From UBA4655 sp964585575 (GTDB lineage Bacteria > Planctomycetota > Planctomycetia > Pirellulales > UBA1268): a stretch of 25,302 nucleotides of DNA. Below the pieces are notes generated by a model, which worked only from the letters and a program-made list of their open reading frames with translations, ran no database searches and had not been told where the DNA came from. Both the position numbers and the translations under genes were made by a program. Below are positions 23,154 through 25,302 of the stretch, piece after piece. How positions within the stretch are numbered: position 1 is the stretch's first letter; each line of letters starts with the position of its first letter. Location: NCBI GenBank assembly GCA_964585575.1, contig CAZPEM010000033.1:1-25302 (forward strand), written 5' to 3'.

Positions 23154-25302
23154 GCGGAAAAACTCCGGGAGAGCGACCGCCAGGCATCGGCGAGCTTCGC
23201 GACCGGGATCCGAGCAACGTCGCCGGACGAGCCTGCGATCGCGAGCGAGTCGCCCGGCTCCACGGCACCGATGCCGGCGTGCGGCACGCCCGCCATGATT
23301 CGTTCGAACGCGGCCCTTGAAGCCTGTGGAACCTCGCAGAGGAACCTGCCGGGCGTCTCGGTGAAGGCCGCGATCGTATCGCGCTCGAGCCCGCCGGCCG
23401 CGGCGGCCGACAGCTCGAGCGGCACGCTCGCAAGGTCGACCGATCCGCCGAGCGATCCGCCGATCGCCATCTCGGCCACGGCCGCGAGGAGGCCACCGTC
23501 GGACAGATCGTGGCAGGCGGCCACCAAGCCCTCTGCGATCGCCCGAGCCACCGCGTGAAACACGACGCGGCAGGCGACGGCATCGACCTCGGGCACCCGT
23601 GCGGCGGCGAAGCCCCGCTCGCCCGCGAGCAGCCGCTCGATCTGGCTGCCGGCGAGGCAATCGCGGGAGAGCCCGACGACGTAGAGTCCGTCGCCAGGCC
23701 GCTTGAAATCGCTCGTCACACTCCGGCGAACGTCGTCGATCTGGCCCATCGCCGTCGCCAAGAGCGTCGGCGGGATCGAGAGCTCCCGCTGCCGGCCCGA
23801 GGAGTCCGTCCAGGTAAAGACGTTGTTGAGGCTGTCCTTCCCGCTCACGAACGGCGCGTCGAAGGCGAGGGCCATGTCGCGGCAGGCGAGGCAGGCCTCG
23901 ACGAGCCCCCCCATCCCCTCGTCGCTCTTGCATTCACCCCAGCAGAAGTTGTCGAGCAGTGCGATCCGGTCGGGAGACGCGCCCGCGGCGATCACGTTGG
24001 CCATCGCCTCGACGATGCCGCCGGCCGCCATCTGGTAGGGATCGACGCGGCCGAGCCGGTGCCGCAGGCCGACGCCGAGCACGACGCCGCGAGGCCGACC
24101 GAGCACGCCGCGAACGACCGTGCCGTCGGCCGGTCCCTCGCCCGGTCCGAGGATCGGCTTTACGGCGCTCGCCCCCTGCACCTCGTGGTCGTATTGGCGG
24201 ATGATCCACTCCTTGCTCGCGACGTCGGGCAGCGCCATCACCGCAGGCAGCGTCGTCGCCAGATCGACCGGCCCCAGATCGGCCGGCAGAGGAGAATCGT
24301 GCGGAGCCGCGGCTGCCGCCGGCGCCGGCCGCCATCGCGACGATCGCGAGACCTTCGGGCGGCCGTCGTGAAGGAATCGACAGTCGAGTTCCCCGGCGGT
24401 GCTGCTCCCCCACTTCAGCAGCAGCCGTCCGTCGCCGGTGAATCGGCCGATCGCCGTCGCCTCGACCCCTTCGTCCTGGGCGATCGCGAGGAGCCGCTCC
24501 CAGGCGGCCGGGGGCACGGCGAGCACCATCCGTTCCTGGGCCTCGGAGATCCAGGCCTCGGTGGCGGAGAGGCCGTCGTATTTCAGCGGCACCGTCGAAA
24601 GGTCGACCTCGGCGCCGAGTTCCGACGCCATCTCGCCGACGGCGCTCGAGAGACCTCCGGCGCCACAGTCGGTGATCGCGGAGAAAAGCCCCTCGCGGGC
24701 CGCCTCCAGGACGAACTCGAGGAGCACCTTCTCGTGGATCGCATGGCCGATCTGGACGGCGCCGCCGCTCTCGCTCTCGCTCTCGCTCGAAAGCTCGATG
24801 CTCGAGAATGTCGCGCCGTGGATGCCGTCGCGGCCGGTGCGGCCCCCCGCCACGACGACGAGGTCGCCGGATGAGACCTTCGCCGTCTGCGAGCCGCGGG
24901 GCATGATGCCGACGCATCCGCAGAACACGAGCGGGTTGCCGACGTAGCCGGCATCGAAAGCGACGGCACCCGCGATCGTCGGAATGCCCATCCGGTTGCC
25001 GTAGTCGCGGACGCCGGCGACGACGCCGTCGAGCAGCCGCCTCGGATGGATGACGCCGGGGGGAAGTTCGTCGGCCGCGGCATCGATCTCGCCGACGCAG
25101 AAGACGTCGAGGTTCGCGATCGGCTTCGCGGCCAGGCCGGTGCCGAGCACGTCGCGGATGACGCCGCCGAGCCCCGTGGCCGCGCCGCCGTAGGGCTCGA
25201 TCGCGGAGGGGTGGTTGTGGGTCTCCACCTTCACGCAGATGTCGTGGGAGTCGTCGAACCGCACGACCCCCGAGTTGTCGCGGAACACGCTCACGCACCA
25301 GT
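23150..25302 (-). CDS. purL: Phosphoribosylformylglycinamidine synthase, synthetase subunit (N-terminus outside window)
   Basis: ATP-dependent subunit making FGAM from FGAR and the ammonia channelled from PurQ. The frame is open to the window edge, so the start is missing; about 717 residues are visible. The first AIRS-like repeat has KVETHNHPSAIEPYGGAATGLGG (22-44 from the edge), GRTGRDGIHGATFSS, and DCGAGGLSSAVGEMA. The second half has ASKEWIIRQYDHEVQGASAV, DNFCWGECKSDEGMGG, FVSGKDSLNN and HDLSDGGLLAAVAEMAIGG. Between them lie the usual linker and PurM-like domains. A hexanucleotide run makes SESESES in the first half. The visible length suggests a standard-sized or somewhat long synthetase subunit. 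It is coupled to purQ by ATGA. Confidence 0.96.
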   Translation of the reverse strand, partial: WCVSVFRDNSGVVRFDDSHDICVKVETHNHPSAIEPYGGAATGLGGVIRDVLGTGLAAKPIANLDVFCVGEIDAAADELPPGVIHPRRLLDGVVAGVRDYGNRMGIPTIAGAVAFDAGYVGNPLVFCGCVGIMPRGSQTAKVSSGDLVVVAGGRTGRDGIHGATFSSIELSSESESESGGAVQIGHAIHEKVLLEFVLEAAREGLFSAITDCGAGGLSSAVGEMASELGAEVDLSTVPLKYDGLSATEAWISEAQERMVLAVPPAAWERLLAIAQDEGVEATAIGRFTGDGRLLLKWGSSTAGELDCRFLHDGRPKVSRSSRWRPAPAAAAAPHDSPLPADLGPVDLATTLPAVMALPDVASKEWIIRQYDHEVQGASAVKPILGPGEGPADGTVVRGVLGRPRGVVLGVGLRHRLGRVDPYQMAAGGIVEAMANVIAAGASPDRIALLDNFCWGECKSDEGMGGLVEACLACRDMALAFDAPFVSGKDSLNNVFTWTDSSGRQRELSIPPTLLATAMGQIDDVRRSVTSDFKRPGDGLYVVGLSRDCLAGSQIERLLAGERGFAAARVPEVDAVACRVVFHAVARAIAEGLVAACHDLSDGGLLAAVAEMAIGGSLGGSVDLASVPLELSAAAAGGLERDTIAAFTETPGRFLCEVPQASRAAFERIMAGVPHAGIGAVEPGDSLAIAGSSGDVARIPVAKLADAWRSLSRSFSA
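24767..24788. repeat. Hexanucleotide run inside purL
   Basis: GCTCTC repeated just over three times. On the coding strand it makes the acidic run SESESES directly after the FSSIELS strand, where PurL proteins carry a variable acidic loop. In-frame expansion or loss would not break the gene. Confidence 0.6.

Overview
This is a GC-rich bacterial window (roughly two thirds G+C by eye). Its gene content suggests a member of the Planctomycetota, probably a Pirellula-like organism. The evidence is indirect: a secreted HEAT/LRR/PDZ protein, a zinc-ribbon membrane protein, a von Willebrand factor A (VWA) protein with an N-terminal signal or anchor, an APS kinase with an insertion, and a group of uncharacterised short proteins. 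There is no rRNA to confirm this. The sequence is a draft scaffold: three runs of exactly 100 N (6687-6786, 14389-14488, 16727-16826) interrupt it. At least two of these gaps sit on short repeats.

Region 1 (1-2250): an IS256-family insertion sequence with recognisable terminal inverted repeats lies at the left edge. Its right end abuts the 3' part of an unrecognised, less GC-rich gene (1378-1728), which it apparently interrupts. About 500 bp without a convincing gene follow.

Region 2 (2251-6935): a small four-helix membrane protein; a leftward pair made of a coiled-coil protein and a phenylacetate-CoA-ligase-like adenylate-forming enzyme; then a divergent rightward pair made of an unknown protein and a SNF2-type helicase cut by gap 1. 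A DUF202-type membrane protein reading leftward is cut by the same gap.

Region 3 (7007-14271): ATP-dependent PEP carboxykinase. Opposite it is a leftward run of a YgiQ-type radical SAM protein, a membrane protein and a VOC (glyoxalase-fold) protein. Then come a secreted HEAT/LRR/PDZ protein tightly followed by APS kinase, and an exported VOC protein converging on the kinase.

Region 4 (14389-16431): the housekeeping sigma factor gene rpoD, leftward, flanked on both sides by copies of the same short repeat.

Region 5 (16432-18915): a rightward, translationally coupled three-gene operon. It encodes a zinc-ribbon membrane protein with an 8-residue tandem repeat (interrupted by gap 3), a quinone oxidoreductase-like enzyme and a VWA protein.

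Region 6 (18928-25302): a leftward gene run of purL (partial), purQ, a lipoprotein, a SAF-domain (CpaB-like) protein, and an exported TPR protein whose reading frame is broken by an apparent 1-nt deletion.

The most useful observations are the 24-bp/8-residue repeat that predicts the true length of gap 3, the repeat family bracketing rpoD, the frameshifted TPR gene whose real start overlaps its upstream neighbour, and the hairpin in the transposase leader. I found no CRISPR array, tRNA, rRNA or recognisable defence locus.
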